From positions 124,001-188,000 of the forward strand of contig JAJDWH010000036.1 in NCBI GenBank assembly GCA_022825705.1: DNA of 64,000 bases, read 5' to 3'. The notes under the pieces are model-generated. The model worked only from the letters and a program-made list of their open reading frames with translations. It was not told the origin of the DNA and made no database searches. Below are positions 41,671 through 50,989 of this stretch, piece after piece. The DNA is from Alphaproteobacteria bacterium (lineage in GTDB: Bacteria; Pseudomonadota; Alphaproteobacteria; TMED109). Every line of letters starts with the position of its first letter. The stretch's first letter is position 1. The position numbers were made by a program, and so were the translations under genes.

Positions 41671-42930
41671 CTACTGGTTCATCGTGTCGAAGAATTCGGC
41701 ATTGTTCTTGGTCGGTCGAAGTCTCTCCAACAGGAATTCCATTGCGTCCGATGTCCCCATGGGCGACAGAATTCGCCGCAGTACCCACATCTTCGTGAGA
41801 TCTTCGCCCTCCACCAGCAATTCTTCTTTCCGTGTCCCGGACTTCGCGATGTCGATCGCCGGGAACACGCGCTTGTCCGCAAGTTTCCGATCGAGCACGA
41901 TTTCCGAGTTTCCCGTGCCCTTGAATTCCTCGAAGATCACCTCGTCCATCCGCGAACCGGTTTCGATCAGAGCGGTGGCAATGATGGTCAGCGATCCTCC
42001 GCCTTCTATGTTTCTGGCAGCCCCAAAAAACCGTTTCGGGCGCTGCAGCGCATTCGAGTCGACTCCGCCGGTCAGCACCTTGCCGGAACTTGGGACCACG
42101 GTGTTATAGGCACGCGCCAAACGCGTAATTGAATCCAACAGAATTACCACGTCATAACCGTTTTCAACCAGCCGTTTGGCCTTTCGGTTCACCATCTCGG
42201 TCACCTGGACATGCCGTGTCGCAGGTTCGTCGAACGTGGAGCTGACAACCTCTCCCCGAACGGAACGTCGCATGTCGGTGACTTCCTCCGGGCGCTCGTC
42301 GATGAGCAGGACAATCAGGTAGATTTCGGGATGGTTTTCCTCGATGGCATGGGCAATGTTCTGCAGAACCACCGTCTTTCCGGTTCTTGGCGGTGCAACG
42401 ATCAGGCCACGCTGCCCCTTGCCGAGCGGCGCCACCAGCTCGATCACCCGGCAGGTGTTGTCCCCCGCCGGCAATCCCGCCTCCACCTCCAGCTTGATCG
42501 CGCTGTCCGGATATAGAGGCGTGAGGTTGTCGAAATTAACGCGACTCCGAACTTCCTCCGGTGTCCTGAAATTGATCTTCGTGGGTTTGAGCAAAGAAAA
42601 GTACCGCTCTCCTTCACCCGGTTGGCTGATCTCTCCTTCTACTGTATCTCCGGTTCGTAGACCGAGACGTTTTATTTGCGCCGGTGATACATAAATGTCG
42701 TCAGAGCCGGACAAGTAATTTGATTCAGGTGAACGCAAGAACCCGAACCCGTCCTGCATGACCTCGATCACTCCCTCGCCGTAGATCGGCTCTTCCCGAT
42801 CCGCCCGCGCCCGCAAGATCGCGTACATGATGTCCTGTTTTCGCAGGTTACCGGCGTTCTCGACCCCTTCGGTTTCAGCAAAGGCGAGGAGATCGGAAGG
42901 CGATTTACGTTTCAGTTCCTGGAGGTGCAT
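41671..42930 (-). CDS. rho: Transcription termination factor Rho
   Basis: Hexameric RNA helicase of 419 residues. The N-terminal start [19 protein letters not shown] with a cold-shock-like RNA-binding domain ([13 protein letters not shown]), then P-loop APPRTGKT, Walker [14 protein letters not shown], and the Q/R-loop region. ATG 42930 gives the canonical N-terminus; there is no clear ribosome site. Its promoter must lie in the AT-rich gap to the right, divergent from ppsR. Confidence 0.97.
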   Translation of the reverse strand: MHLQELKRKSPSDLLAFAETEGVENAGNLRKQDIMYAILRARADREEPIYGEGVIEVMQDGFGFLRSPESNYLSGSDDIYVSPAQIKRLGLRTGDTVEGEISQPGEGERYFSLLKPTKINFRTPEEVRSRVNFDNLTPLYPDSAIKLEVEAGLPAGDNTCRVIELVAPLGKGQRGLIVAPPRTGKTVVLQNIAHAIEENHPEIYLIVLLIDERPEEVTDMRRSVRGEVVSSTFDEPATRHVQVTEMVNRKAKRLVENGYDVVILLDSITRLARAYNTVVPSSGKVLTGGVDSNALQRPKRFFGAARNIEGGGSLTIIATALIETGSRMDEVIFEEFKGTGNSEIVLDRKLADKRVFPAIDIAKSGTRKEELLVEGEDLTKMWVLRRILSPMGTSDAMEFLLERLRPTKNNAEFFDTMNQ

Positions 42931-43612
42931 GATCAACAACCCATGACGTAGAAATTCAGCAGCAGCAGAAGGAAAGTGGCGCTGGCTGCGGGGTGGCATA
43001 ACCGGCGATGAGGCGGAAAACCAACCGCTTCGCCCGGAAACCGGATGCGGACCAATAAGGCCGAGGTGCCGCTAAACAGGCCCGATCCGCGATACGAGAT
43101 CCGGCGTTGCAGGCGATAACGCTACCAAGGCACCGGAACGAGTCAACCTGCGCTCTGACCGTCAAACACGATCGCTGGTTCCAGGGCCACGCTAGGAGAT
43201 CGTGGATCCTCACACCAGAAAAAAAGTGATGCCGTCCGCACGATCTATGCGTTCTTCATCCAAGATGCAAATTAAAACACTAGATAGTTTGTATAAGTAA
43301 GCGGTTATAGTTGATCTGTTGGTTATCAGAATCAGGTGTTTTTGCAGGTTTTTTCCAAAGAACAGGACGACCGGCTCAGCTGATCAAATCCTCGCGGATA
43401 AACACCGGAAAACGATTGCAAATCATTGTCCAACAGCCGGTTGAGTGATCAATGGCTGACGGACGAACTCTGTGTGGGACCGATCGCGGTGGAGTTTTCA
43501 CGGTTTCGTCGTTGCTGACGGCCGTATCGTATAACCTGTGCGGAACCCGTAAGGGGTTGAGGAATATCCGACGGCGGAATCTCGCAAGGCTTTCTTCGGA
43601 ATTTTTCCACAG
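42931..43612. other. Putative chromosomal replication origin (oriC)
   Basis: A 680-base gene-free stretch between divergent rho and ppsR. 43261-43320 contains 18 G/C among 60 bases, very low for this window, a likely unwinding element. Near-consensus DnaA boxes: TTTTCCACA (43603-43611, 8 of 9), CGCGGATAA (43393-43401, 7 of 9 on the reverse strand), TTTTCCAAA (43351-43359, 7 of 9) and CGTGGATCC (43201). Established knowledge: in Caulobacter and Rickettsia oriC lies beside the DUF299 gene (RP001), the family of ppsR. hemE, often on the other side, is not in this window. Confidence 0.55.
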
Positions 43613-44449
43613 ATGCGCAAGGCTTTTTCCAGTAACCCTTTCCACATTCATCTCGTGTCGGATTCCACAGGTGAAACCGTTAGCACTGTCGCCCGCGCTG
43701 CTGCTACCTACTTTCGGGATGTCGAAACGGTCGAACACAACGCAATCCTTATCCGGACTCGCTCCCAGTTGAACCGCGTCCTGAAGCAGGTCGATAAACA
43801 CCGTGGGATTGCCCTCTACACATTGGCGGATTCCGATCTCCGAACTTTTTTCGAGACGGAGTGCCGGCGCATGCGGGTACCGGCGCTGGCAATACTCGAC
43901 CCCGTGGTGGCCACTCTGGCCACGGTACTAGGCGTGGAACCGGCTGCGAGCCAGCCGGGTGCCCAACACCGGATTGACCGGGAGTATTTTCGACGGATCC
44001 AGGCGATGGAGTTCGCACTGACCCACGATGACGGTCAACTTGCCGCCCAGGCGGAAGATGCGGACGTGATACTGGTAGGCGTTTCCAGGACTTCGAAGAC
44101 GCCTACCTCGATGTATCTGGCCAACCGGGGCGTTCGCGTTGCCAATGTACCAGTGGTTCCCGGAATCGAACTTCCGCGCTGGATTATGGAAGGCACCGGG
44201 AACGCACTGATCGTGGCTTTGACAACGTCTCCCGACAGGCTGTCCGTGCTCCGGCGCGCCCGGCTTTCGACCATCGGTGTAGAAGCCGATGCAAGTTATT
44301 CCGACCGCGTTCGCATTCGAGACGAGGTCATCGAGGCGAACCGGATGTATGCCCGCATGGGCTGGCCCACCATCGATGTAACGGGTAGATCGATCGAGGA
44401 AACTTCAGCGTCGGTCCTGGAACTCATGCGCAAGCGTCGGGACTCCTGA
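43613..44449 (+). CDS. ppsR: Pyruvate phosphate dikinase regulatory protein (DUF299)
   Basis: Bifunctional kinase/phosphorylase of 278 residues that inactivates and reactivates pyruvate phosphate dikinase or PEP synthase. The N-terminus HIHLVSDSTGETV and P-loop-like GVSRTSKTPTS at 156-166 are diagnostic. Other markers are LANRGVRVANVPVVPGIELP. The gene is the RP001-type landmark next to alphaproteobacterial oriC. It overlaps aroE by one base (TGATG), with no maf gene between, as would be common in relatives. Confidence 0.95.
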   Translation: MRKAFSSNPFHIHLVSDSTGETVSTVARAAATYFRDVETVEHNAILIRTRSQLNRVLKQVDKHRGIALYTLADSDLRTFFETECRRMRVPALAILDPVVATLATVLGVEPAASQPGAQHRIDREYFRRIQAMEFALTHDDGQLAAQAEDADVILVGVSRTSKTPTSMYLANRGVRVANVPVVPGIELPRWIMEGTGNALIVALTTSPDRLSVLRRARLSTIGVEADASYSDRVRIRDEVIEANRMYARMGWPTIDVTGRSIEETSASVLELMRKRRDS

Positions 44450-45312
44450 TGACCGAACAAGCTTCGGTGGAACCTGCAGCCGACGGAACCCGGCTGGCCG
44501 GGATCGTCGGTTGGCCGGTGGTTCACTCGTTGTCTCCCGTGATTCACTCCTACTGGATTCGCAAACACCGGCTGAATGCGGCCTACGTACCGTTGCCGGT
44601 GCGGCCGGGTCACTTGGCGACTGCGCTCCGGGCCCTTCCGGCCCTGGGATTCCGCGGCTGCAACGTGACGGTTCCCCACAAGGTGGAAGCGCGTTCTCTC
44701 GTCGACGAGGAAAGTGCATTGGCAGGCACCGTGGGAGCCGTGAACACGATTTTCGTACGGGAAGGTCGTCTGATCGGAGCCAACACCGACGTGGGTGGCT
44801 TTGTCGAGGGATTGCATGAACAACGGCCGGAATGGCACCGGTTGGGCCGACGAGCCGTCGTCGTCGGTGCGGGGGGAGCTGCGCGCGCGATCGTCGCGGG
44901 ATTACGCGCCGAGCATGACGGCGAAATCGTGATAGCCAACCGCACGTTGGCCAAGGCCGAGCACATCGCCGCCCAGTTCGAGAGCGTGCGTGCGGTGGGC
45001 CTTCGCGGACTCGAGGCTGAGCTGGCTGGCGCGGGCCTGCTGGTCAATGCATCGACACTCGGAATGGGCAACGGTCCGATCCTGGATCCTGACCTTACGG
45101 GCTTGGCCAACGAAGCAGTCGTGGCGGACATCGTGTACGTGCCGCTGGAGACTGCGTTGCTGCGCGGGGCATCGCGTCGGGGACTGGCAACCGTGGACGG
45201 TCTAGGAATGCTCCTTCATCAGGCAGTTCCCGGCTTCGAGGGGTGGTTCGGTGTGCGCCCGGTAGTGGATCAGGACCTTCGAAAGCACGTGCTCGCAACG
45301 CTGGAGAACTAG
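44449..45312 (+). CDS. aroE: Shikimate dehydrogenase
   Basis: NADP enzyme of 287 residues in aromatic amino-acid biosynthesis. The catalytic Lys lies in NVTVPHKVEA and Asp in ANTDVGGF; the NADP motif is GAGGAARAIVAGL. SLSPVIHS binds shikimate. The length and all motifs are typical. It overlaps ppsR and coaE by a single base each. Confidence 0.96.
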   Translation: MTEQASVEPAADGTRLAGIVGWPVVHSLSPVIHSYWIRKHRLNAAYVPLPVRPGHLATALRALPALGFRGCNVTVPHKVEARSLVDEESALAGTVGAVNTIFVREGRLIGANTDVGGFVEGLHEQRPEWHRLGRRAVVVGAGGAARAIVAGLRAEHDGEIVIANRTLAKAEHIAAQFESVRAVGLRGLEAELAGAGLLVNASTLGMGNGPILDPDLTGLANEAVVADIVYVPLETALLRGASRRGLATVDGLGMLLHQAVPGFEGWFGVRPVVDQDLRKHVLATLEN

Positions 45313-45929
45313 TGGTTGTTCTTGGACTTACCGGTACCGTCGCGATGGGAAAGAGCCGGACAGCGGGACTTTGTGCCCGCCTCGGTGTGCCAGTATTCGA
45401 TTCTGATGCCGTGGCCCGCAGCGTTACCGCGCCGGGCGGAGCGGCCACGGCTGCCGTGCTGGCCGCCTTTCCCGAGGCTGTGTCCGGCAACGCGATCGAC
45501 CGGGCAGCACTGGCTCGACGGGTGTTCTCCGACCGTGCTGCTCTCAGGCGGCTGGAGACCATCGTGCATCCGTACGTAGCTCAGGCTCGAAATGTCTGGC
45601 TGCGTCGCTGGGCGCTCGCCCGGACCGCTGTCGTCGTGCTGGACGTGCCATTGCTCTTCGAGACGGGCGGAGACATGCACTGTGACGCCGTGTTGGTTGT
45701 TGCTGCTCCACGATTCCTCCAACGTCAACGGGTACTGCAGCGCCCGAACATGGACGAAACCCGGCTGCGCGGAATCCTGGAGCGGCAGATGTCGACGTTG
45801 GAACAGCAACGGCGGGCGGATGCCGTCATTCCAACCGGGCAGGGGCTCCGGTTGGCGTTGAGGGCGCTCCGCCGGGCGCTGCGTCGGCATGGACCGCGCA
45901 GGACCGGCCGGCCGAGGCCGATTCGATGA
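45312..45929 (+). CDS. coaE: Dephospho-CoA kinase
   Basis: P-loop kinase of 205 residues that completes CoA synthesis. The P-loop GLTGTVAMGKSR is at the N-terminus; VFDSDAVAR carries the substrate Asp; LDVPLLFETGGD has the DVPLLFE motif. GTG 45312 overlaps the aroE stop codon. The tail after residue 185 is Arg-rich (LALRALRRALRRHG), a little more basic than usual. Followed by dnaQ 43 bases later. Confidence 0.94.
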   Translation: MVVLGLTGTVAMGKSRTAGLCARLGVPVFDSDAVARSVTAPGGAATAAVLAAFPEAVSGNAIDRAALARRVFSDRAALRRLETIVHPYVAQARNVWLRRWALARTAVVVLDVPLLFETGGDMHCDAVLVVAAPRFLQRQRVLQRPNMDETRLRGILERQMSTLEQQRRADAVIPTGQGLRLALRALRRALRRHGPRRTGRPRPIR

Positions 45930-45972
45930 GACCGCGTTCGGCTGACGGAATTCGCGTCCAAGGGGGGCGGTG

Positions 45973-46653
45973 ATGACGGCTCGACTGCTGGCGGTGGATA
46001 CGGAAACGACAGGCCTTCGTCCGGACGAAGGACACCGGGTCGTGGAAATCGGCTGTGTCGAATTGCGCAACAATGTGCCGACCGGCCGTACCTGGCACGC
46101 GTTCGTGAATCCGAGGCGGGACATTCCCGAGAAAGCCCGACAAGTCCATGGCCTTTCGGAAGAGTTCCTGGCCGACAAGCCGACATTCGAGGAGATTGCG
46201 GACCAGTTCGTCGAGTTCCTGGGGGAATCGCCGCTGCTCTTCCACAATGCCCCGTTCGATCTTGGCTTCCTGGACGCCGAGCTGTCGAGGGTAGGCCGCG
46301 GAGGTGTGTCGTCCGGCCGGGAAATCCTGGATACGATGGAACTCGCCGGCGGATTCGTAACGCTGAACAATCTATGCCGCCGCCACGGAATCGACCTTGC
46401 GGTACGTCGCCACCGACACGGCGCCCTGATCGACGCGCAGTTGCTGGCGGAGGTCTACATCGAAATGACCGGAGGGCGTCAGGGGTCATTCCTGCTCGAC
46501 ACCACACCGGCGGCCACTGGGCTTCAGGCGGAGACGGTGGCCGAGGCGAATTGGCCGGAGCGGCAGTATGCGCCTGACGAGAAAGAAGCGCGAGCGCACC
46601 GCGCGATGCTTCAAGGCTTGTCGAACCCTATCTGGAAGAAGTACCTCGACTGA
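45973..46653 (+). CDS. dnaQ: DNA polymerase III epsilon subunit
   Basis: Proofreading 3'-5' exonuclease of 226 residues. ExoI motif DTETTGL, ExoII HNAPFDLGFL, ExoIII region HRHGALIDAQLL with His and Asp at the C-terminal half. ATG 45973 is preceded by GGGGGG and a shadow GTG at 45970. The usual secB neighbour between dnaQ and Tim44 is not seen here. Confidence 0.94.
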   Translation: MTARLLAVDTETTGLRPDEGHRVVEIGCVELRNNVPTGRTWHAFVNPRRDIPEKARQVHGLSEEFLADKPTFEEIADQFVEFLGESPLLFHNAPFDLGFLDAELSRVGRGGVSSGREILDTMELAGGFVTLNNLCRRHGIDLAVRRHRHGALIDAQLLAEVYIEMTGGRQGSFLLDTTPAATGLQAETVAEANWPERQYAPDEKEARAHRAMLQGLSNPIWKKYLD

Positions 46654-46784
46654 ATCGTTTGCCGAGCTCTCGAGGAAAGCGGGACTCCGCCGGCCGCACG
46701 CGCCGCGGGAGCCTTGTGTTACATTGATGCCCGATGGCGGGGACAATCGCTGGACGGCCAGCTTCGAGGAATTACCGCGCTCCC

Positions 46785-47450
46785 ATGCAGTATTTCGACA
46801 TCCTCCTGTTCGCGGTGATCACGGGCTTCCTGCTGATCCGCTTGCACCGAGTGCTGGGTCGCCGCACCGGCCACGAAAGCCCGCCCCCCGAGGCGCCGTC
46901 GAGTTCCGACTCGCAAAGTCAGGCCGATTCGCAGGCAGCAGGGGAAATCGAGGCAGAAGCTGAGATGCCGGAAGCCCCGGAGACCGGACGTGCCGGTGCG
47001 CAGGGCCAGGCAACAGGTCTGGCGGCAGTGCAGGCTGCCGATTCGTCGTTCGAACCGGAACATTTCCTGGCAGGTGCACGGCAGGCATTCGCAATGATCG
47101 TTGGAGCGTTTGCGGCTGGAGAGCGTGAACCCCTGCAGAGACTGCTCTCCGCTTCGGTGTACCATAGTTTTGAAGCCTCCATTACTGACCGGGAACGGGA
47201 CGGCAACGTGATGGAAGTCAGAGACATCAAGGTCGTGCACGCGTCGATCGAAAGTGCTTGGATGGAGGACACGCACGCTGTGGTTCGGGTCGAATTCGAG
47301 AGCGAGAAGATCGAGGTGATCCGTGATGCCGCCGGCGTGGTGGTGGACGGAGACCCTGACATTCCCGGCCGTGCGAATGATCTCTGGACCTTCTCCAGGG
47401 ATGTCAGCCAGGGCGACCCAAACTGGATTCTCATTCGCACCGGCGAATGA
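46785..47450 (+). CDS. Tim44/TimA-domain lipoprotein-like membrane protein
   Basis: A 221-residue protein. One N-terminal membrane helix (MQYFDILLFAVITGFLLIRL), a low-complexity polar region rich in Glu, Ser, Ala and Gln (35-85), then the Tim44-like domain starting FEPEHFLAGARQAFAMIV with the ERDGNVMEVRDIKVVHASI strand set. Tim44-like proteins bind the inner membrane and may assist protein translocation in alphaproteobacteria, where the gene is adjacent to mltA. Its stop overlaps the mltA start (ATGA). Confidence 0.9.
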   Translation: MQYFDILLFAVITGFLLIRLHRVLGRRTGHESPPPEAPSSSDSQSQADSQAAGEIEAEAEMPEAPETGRAGAQGQATGLAAVQAADSSFEPEHFLAGARQAFAMIVGAFAAGEREPLQRLLSASVYHSFEASITDRERDGNVMEVRDIKVVHASIESAWMEDTHAVVRVEFESEKIEVIRDAAGVVVDGDPDIPGRANDLWTFSRDVSQGDPNWILIRTGE

Positions 47451-48670
47451 GGCTGGCAAGAGGACCCGGAATCGGTCGACTACTGGCAGCCAGTGGCTGG
47501 CTCGCGCTGGCCATTCTGCTGGTTGGTTGTATACCGGAGTCGGGGTTCACGGAGGCGGTTGTGCCGGCCCCGTCCAGGTCCGCGTCAACTGTAACCTTCG
47601 CCGATCTCCCCAGGTGGCAGGGCGACAATCAGGCCGAGGCCCTTGCTGCCTTGACCAACAGCTGTGCCAAGCTGGCGACAATGTCACCCGAGACCGATCT
47701 CGGCGGAATGGCCGGCCCGGTCCACCACATGCAGCAGATTTGCTCGGCCCTGCAAGGGACGTCGATCACGAGCGCAAGGGAAGGGCGGGCCTTCTTCGAA
47801 CGCTGGTTTGCTCCGGTGTCGCTGCCGGCGGATTCCGAAGCGGACGCCCTGTTTACCGGTTACTTCGAACCCGAGGTTGCCGGCCGGCTGACGCCGGCTC
47901 CGGGCGCGGAGCCCCTGTACGGGCGACCGCCGGAGCTGGTGGAAGTTGATCTTGGTGAATTTCGGCCGTCGCTTCGCGGCACCAGGTTGGCAGGGCACGT
48001 AGAGAACGGGCAGCTGGTGCCGATGCCCGACCGGGCATCGATTCAGAATGGCGCGCTGGCCGGCCGGAACCTGGAGCTGGTCTGGATTCTCGACCCGGTG
48101 GAAGCGTTTTTCCTGCACATCCAGGGATCCGGGCGTGTCCGCCTTGCCGACGGCTCGGTCATGCACGTCGGCTACGCCGGCTCCAACGGGCATCCGTACT
48201 ACGCGATCGGTCGGACGTTGCTGCGGCGCGGGGCCATCGACGCCAGCGAATTGTCACTTCAGTCCATCGCCGCCTGGCTGCGGGAGCACCCTGAGGAGAT
48301 GCGGTCGCTGATGGCGGAGAACACTTCCTACGTGTTCTTCGAGACCCGCTCGGCGGCAGGGCCGATCGGCGCGGCGGGCGTGCCCCTCACTCCGCGGCGT
48401 TCGATCGCAGTGGATCCGGCTCATGTCCCGCTGCATCTGCCGGTCTGGGTCGAGACCCGTGTCCCGGTTTCTGACGGAGGCGATGCGGCCTTCGCGCAGT
48501 TGATGCTGGCGCAGGACACCGGCGCCGCAATTCGTGGGCGGCAGCGCGGGGACCTGTTCTTCGGACATGGAGCACAGGCGCGGGAACAGGCGGGACCCAT
48601 GCGCGCTTCAGGTCGGATCTGGGTTCTGGTCCCGCGATCTCACATCAGTGCGAGCCGGGGGCCAGAGTAA
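47447..48670 (+). CDS. mltA: Membrane-bound lytic murein transglycosylase A
   Basis: Lipoprotein of 407 residues. The lipobox LVGC (about residue 25-28) follows a hydrophobic leader. The MltA and 3D domains carry GYFEPEVAGRL, HIQGSGRVRLADG and the catalytic Asp in LAQDTGAAIRG. It cleaves peptidoglycan at the outer membrane. It overlaps the Tim44 gene by 4 bases and is convergent with corC (20-base gap). Confidence 0.95.
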   Translation: MRLARGPGIGRLLAASGWLALAILLVGCIPESGFTEAVVPAPSRSASTVTFADLPRWQGDNQAEALAALTNSCAKLATMSPETDLGGMAGPVHHMQQICSALQGTSITSAREGRAFFERWFAPVSLPADSEADALFTGYFEPEVAGRLTPAPGAEPLYGRPPELVEVDLGEFRPSLRGTRLAGHVENGQLVPMPDRASIQNGALAGRNLELVWILDPVEAFFLHIQGSGRVRLADGSVMHVGYAGSNGHPYYAIGRTLLRRGAIDASELSLQSIAAWLREHPEEMRSLMAENTSYVFFETRSAAGPIGAAGVPLTPRRSIAVDPAHVPLHLPVWVETRVPVSDGGDAAFAQLMLAQDTGAAIRGRQRGDLFFGHGAQAREQAGPMRASGRIWVLVPRSHISASRGPE

Positions 48671-48690
48671 GTCGCAAGGAGGACCGGGTG

Positions 48691-49557
48691 CTATCCGGAC
48701 ACGCGGTGCCCCTTGGCACAGACCTGCACCCTCAGGACCGCGCGGTCGCTGACGTCCACGGGCGTGAGCTCAAGTCCATTGTGTTCCAAATGCTCGCCTT
48801 CGCTCGGGAACTCGCCGGCGACGGCAATCACCAGGCCGCCAATGCTCTCCACGTCTTCAAATCGACCCGTCCGCAGATGCATTCCGACCTGCTCTTCGAA
48901 CTCCTTGATCGGATACCGCCCGTCTACTTCGTAGATCCCCTTCGCGACTTCCACGAGGTCCGGTGGGGGAGTCTGGTCGTGTTCATCCTCGATTTCGCCG
49001 ACAATCTCCTCGAGCAGGTCTTCAATCGTGACCAGTCCGTCGGTGCCTCCGTGCTCGTCGGCAACGATCGCAATGTGGCAACGTTCACTCTGCATCTGGC
49101 CAAGGAGTTCCGTGACCGGTGTCGAGGGCGCGACCGTCAGAATGGGCCGCATGATGTCGGAGAGCTGAAACCCGTTGCTCTTGCCCCACCACGACAGCAA
49201 ATCCTTCATGTGAATCATGCCGATGATGTCGTCGAGATCGCGGTCGAACACCGGTAGGCGGGAGTGCCCCGCTTGCCTGCCCGTGTCGATCAGCTGCTTG
49301 ATTGAAGCGGTCGCGGGCACTGCAACGATCTCGCTGCGTGTCACCATGACTTCTTCGACGTCGATGGTGCCGAGGCGGAGCAGCTGACGCAGAATCCCTG
49401 CTTGTTTCGGCGTCAGATCGTGGAACTGACCGACCGTCTCGACGGTATGCCGGATGCGCCCGTCCCGGCCGGTTGGTCGCCCGAGCATCTTCCAGTAGCG
49501 ATCGGCAAGAAATGTCCAGAACGGAGGTCTGGACTGGATATGGGCAGGCTCAGTCAC
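48691..49557 (-). CDS. corC: Hemolysin/CorC-family CBS domain protein
   Basis: A 288-residue cytoplasmic protein with two CBS domains (about 70-190: EEVMVTRSEIVAVPATASI and DIMRPILTVAPSTPV) and a CorC-HlyC C-terminal domain ending at GHRVSG. There is no DUF21 membrane domain, which matches CorC/YbeX. Likely a regulator of Mg/Co transport or ribosome maturation. Last gene of the fur operon; overlaps ybeY by 4 bases. lnt, usually next, is not visible. Confidence 0.92.
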   Translation of the reverse strand: MTEPAHIQSRPPFWTFLADRYWKMLGRPTGRDGRIRHTVETVGQFHDLTPKQAGILRQLLRLGTIDVEEVMVTRSEIVAVPATASIKQLIDTGRQAGHSRLPVFDRDLDDIIGMIHMKDLLSWWGKSNGFQLSDIMRPILTVAPSTPVTELLGQMQSERCHIAIVADEHGGTDGLVTIEDLLEEIVGEIEDEHDQTPPPDLVEVAKGIYEVDGRYPIKEFEEQVGMHLRTGRFEDVESIGGLVIAVAGEFPSEGEHLEHNGLELTPVDVSDRAVLRVQVCAKGHRVSG

Positions 49558-50027
49558 TTGGGGCCGGCGCCCGGTTCCAGATATGGATCGCCGATACCGA
49601 AATCGGCAAGCATCAAGCGTTCAGTGTCTTCCATGCACTTCGCGGATGGATCGGTGTCGTGCCGAAACCCTACCAAATGAAGCATGCCATGAACGGCGAG
49701 ATGCGCAAGGTGGTGGCTGAGGGGCAGGCCCCGCTCGCGCGCTTCCCGCTCAGTGGTCTCGAACCCGATGGCGACGTCACCCAGCTCCGGGTCTGCTTCG
49801 TCAGGCGAAACCGTGTCTTCTTGCGGAAACGAAAGAACGTTGGTGGGCTGGTCGGTGTTGCGCCAGCAGCGGTTCAACCTCTGCATCTCGGCATCGCTGG
49901 TGAGACGAAGATTGGCACGTTCCGAGCCATGTCCTCGGATCGCCCGGGCTGCGCAGGCCTGCGCCAGCCCCGTAAGTTGGGGGTCGTCCCAACGCGGATC
50001 AGCAATTTGAAGCACGATACGGCTCAT
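49554..50027 (-). CDS. ybeY: Endoribonuclease YbeY
   Basis: 16S rRNA-maturation endoribonuclease of 157 residues. Zn-binding motif HGMLHLVGFRH has the three His, although the usual D of GYDH is R here. The Arg-containing QPTNVLSFP segment is typical. It overlaps phoH by 4 bases and sits between corC and phoH, a conserved order. Confidence 0.95.
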   Translation of the reverse strand: MSRIVLQIADPRWDDPQLTGLAQACAARAIRGHGSERANLRLTSDAEMQRLNRCWRNTDQPTNVLSFPQEDTVSPDEADPELGDVAIGFETTEREARERGLPLSHHLAHLAVHGMLHLVGFRHDTDPSAKCMEDTERLMLADFGIGDPYLEPGAGPK

Positions 50028-50989
50028 GCTTTGGGTTTGTTCGGAACGACCTTGCCGCCCACATCGGCCTGCTCGTACGCCCGCACGATTTCGGAAACCA
50101 GGGGCGGCCGGATCACGTCCCGATCGTTGAAGCGCACCTGAGCTACGTCCTTGAGGCCGGCGGTGACCTGCAGCGCTTCGGCCAACCCGGACCGACTGCC
50201 GGGCGGGAGGTCGATCTGGGAGAGGTCTCCGGTAACCGCCATTCTCGCCCCTTCGCCCAGTCGCGTAAGGAACATCTTCATTTGAATGGTTGTGGCGTTC
50301 TGGGCTTCGTCAAGGATGATGAAGGCGTTCGTGAGTGTACGGCCCCGCATGAAGCCGAGCGGGGCAATTTCGATCACGCCCTTTTCCATACGCCGCGCCA
50401 GCCAGTCGCGGTGCAGCATGTCGCCCAGAGCGTCATGCAGGGGTCGAAGATACGGATCGATCTTCTCGCGGAGATCCCCGGGCAAGAAGCCCAGTCGCTC
50501 GCCGGCTTCGACGGCGGGCCGCGACAGCACGATGCGTTCGATCGCGCCGCTTCGGAGTTCGGCGGCAGCCACCGCCACCGCCAGGTAGGTCTTGCCGGTA
50601 CCGGCGGCGCCAACACCGAACGTAAGCGGCTTGGTGCGCAGGGCCCGGATGTATTCTGTTTGGTGGACGGTGCGCGGAAAGACACTTCGTTTGGCGGTCT
50701 TGATGGTGTCGCCCGCCCGGGAGGGCGCCCCGCCCATGCGGAAGGCGGCTTCGATTTCCGGTCTGCCCACCCGCTGACCGGTTTCGAGCAGGCGATATAG
50801 GTCGGCGAGCATGTCCCGGGCCCGCTTCGCCTCCGCACCGGTGATCGACAGGGTGTTGCCGCGGCTCGACACCGTCACGTCCAACATGCGCTCGACCTGG
50901 TGCAGGTTGCCGTCTTTTTCGCCGAAGAGTTCAGCGAGCAGGGCATTGTCTTGGAACGAGACTTGAACGGCTTCGCTTTGCTTGCTCAT
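50024..50989 (-). CDS. phoH: PhoH-like ATPase
   Basis: A 321-residue P-loop protein of the PhoH family. The Walker A GVGAAGTGKTYLA is near residue 126, with Walker B AFIILDEAQN. A KH-like N-terminal domain is visible (about 15-75). Probably coupled to RNA processing with YbeY. ATG 50989 overlaps the miaB stop as ATGA; the upstream in-frame extension lies in miaB. Confidence 0.93.
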   Translation of the reverse strand: MSKQSEAVQVSFQDNALLAELFGEKDGNLHQVERMLDVTVSSRGNTLSITGAEAKRARDMLADLYRLLETGQRVGRPEIEAAFRMGGAPSRAGDTIKTAKRSVFPRTVHQTEYIRALRTKPLTFGVGAAGTGKTYLAVAVAAAELRSGAIERIVLSRPAVEAGERLGFLPGDLREKIDPYLRPLHDALGDMLHRDWLARRMEKGVIEIAPLGFMRGRTLTNAFIILDEAQNATTIQMKMFLTRLGEGARMAVTGDLSQIDLPPGSRSGLAEALQVTAGLKDVAQVRFNDRDVIRPPLVSEIVRAYEQADVGGKVVPNKPKA

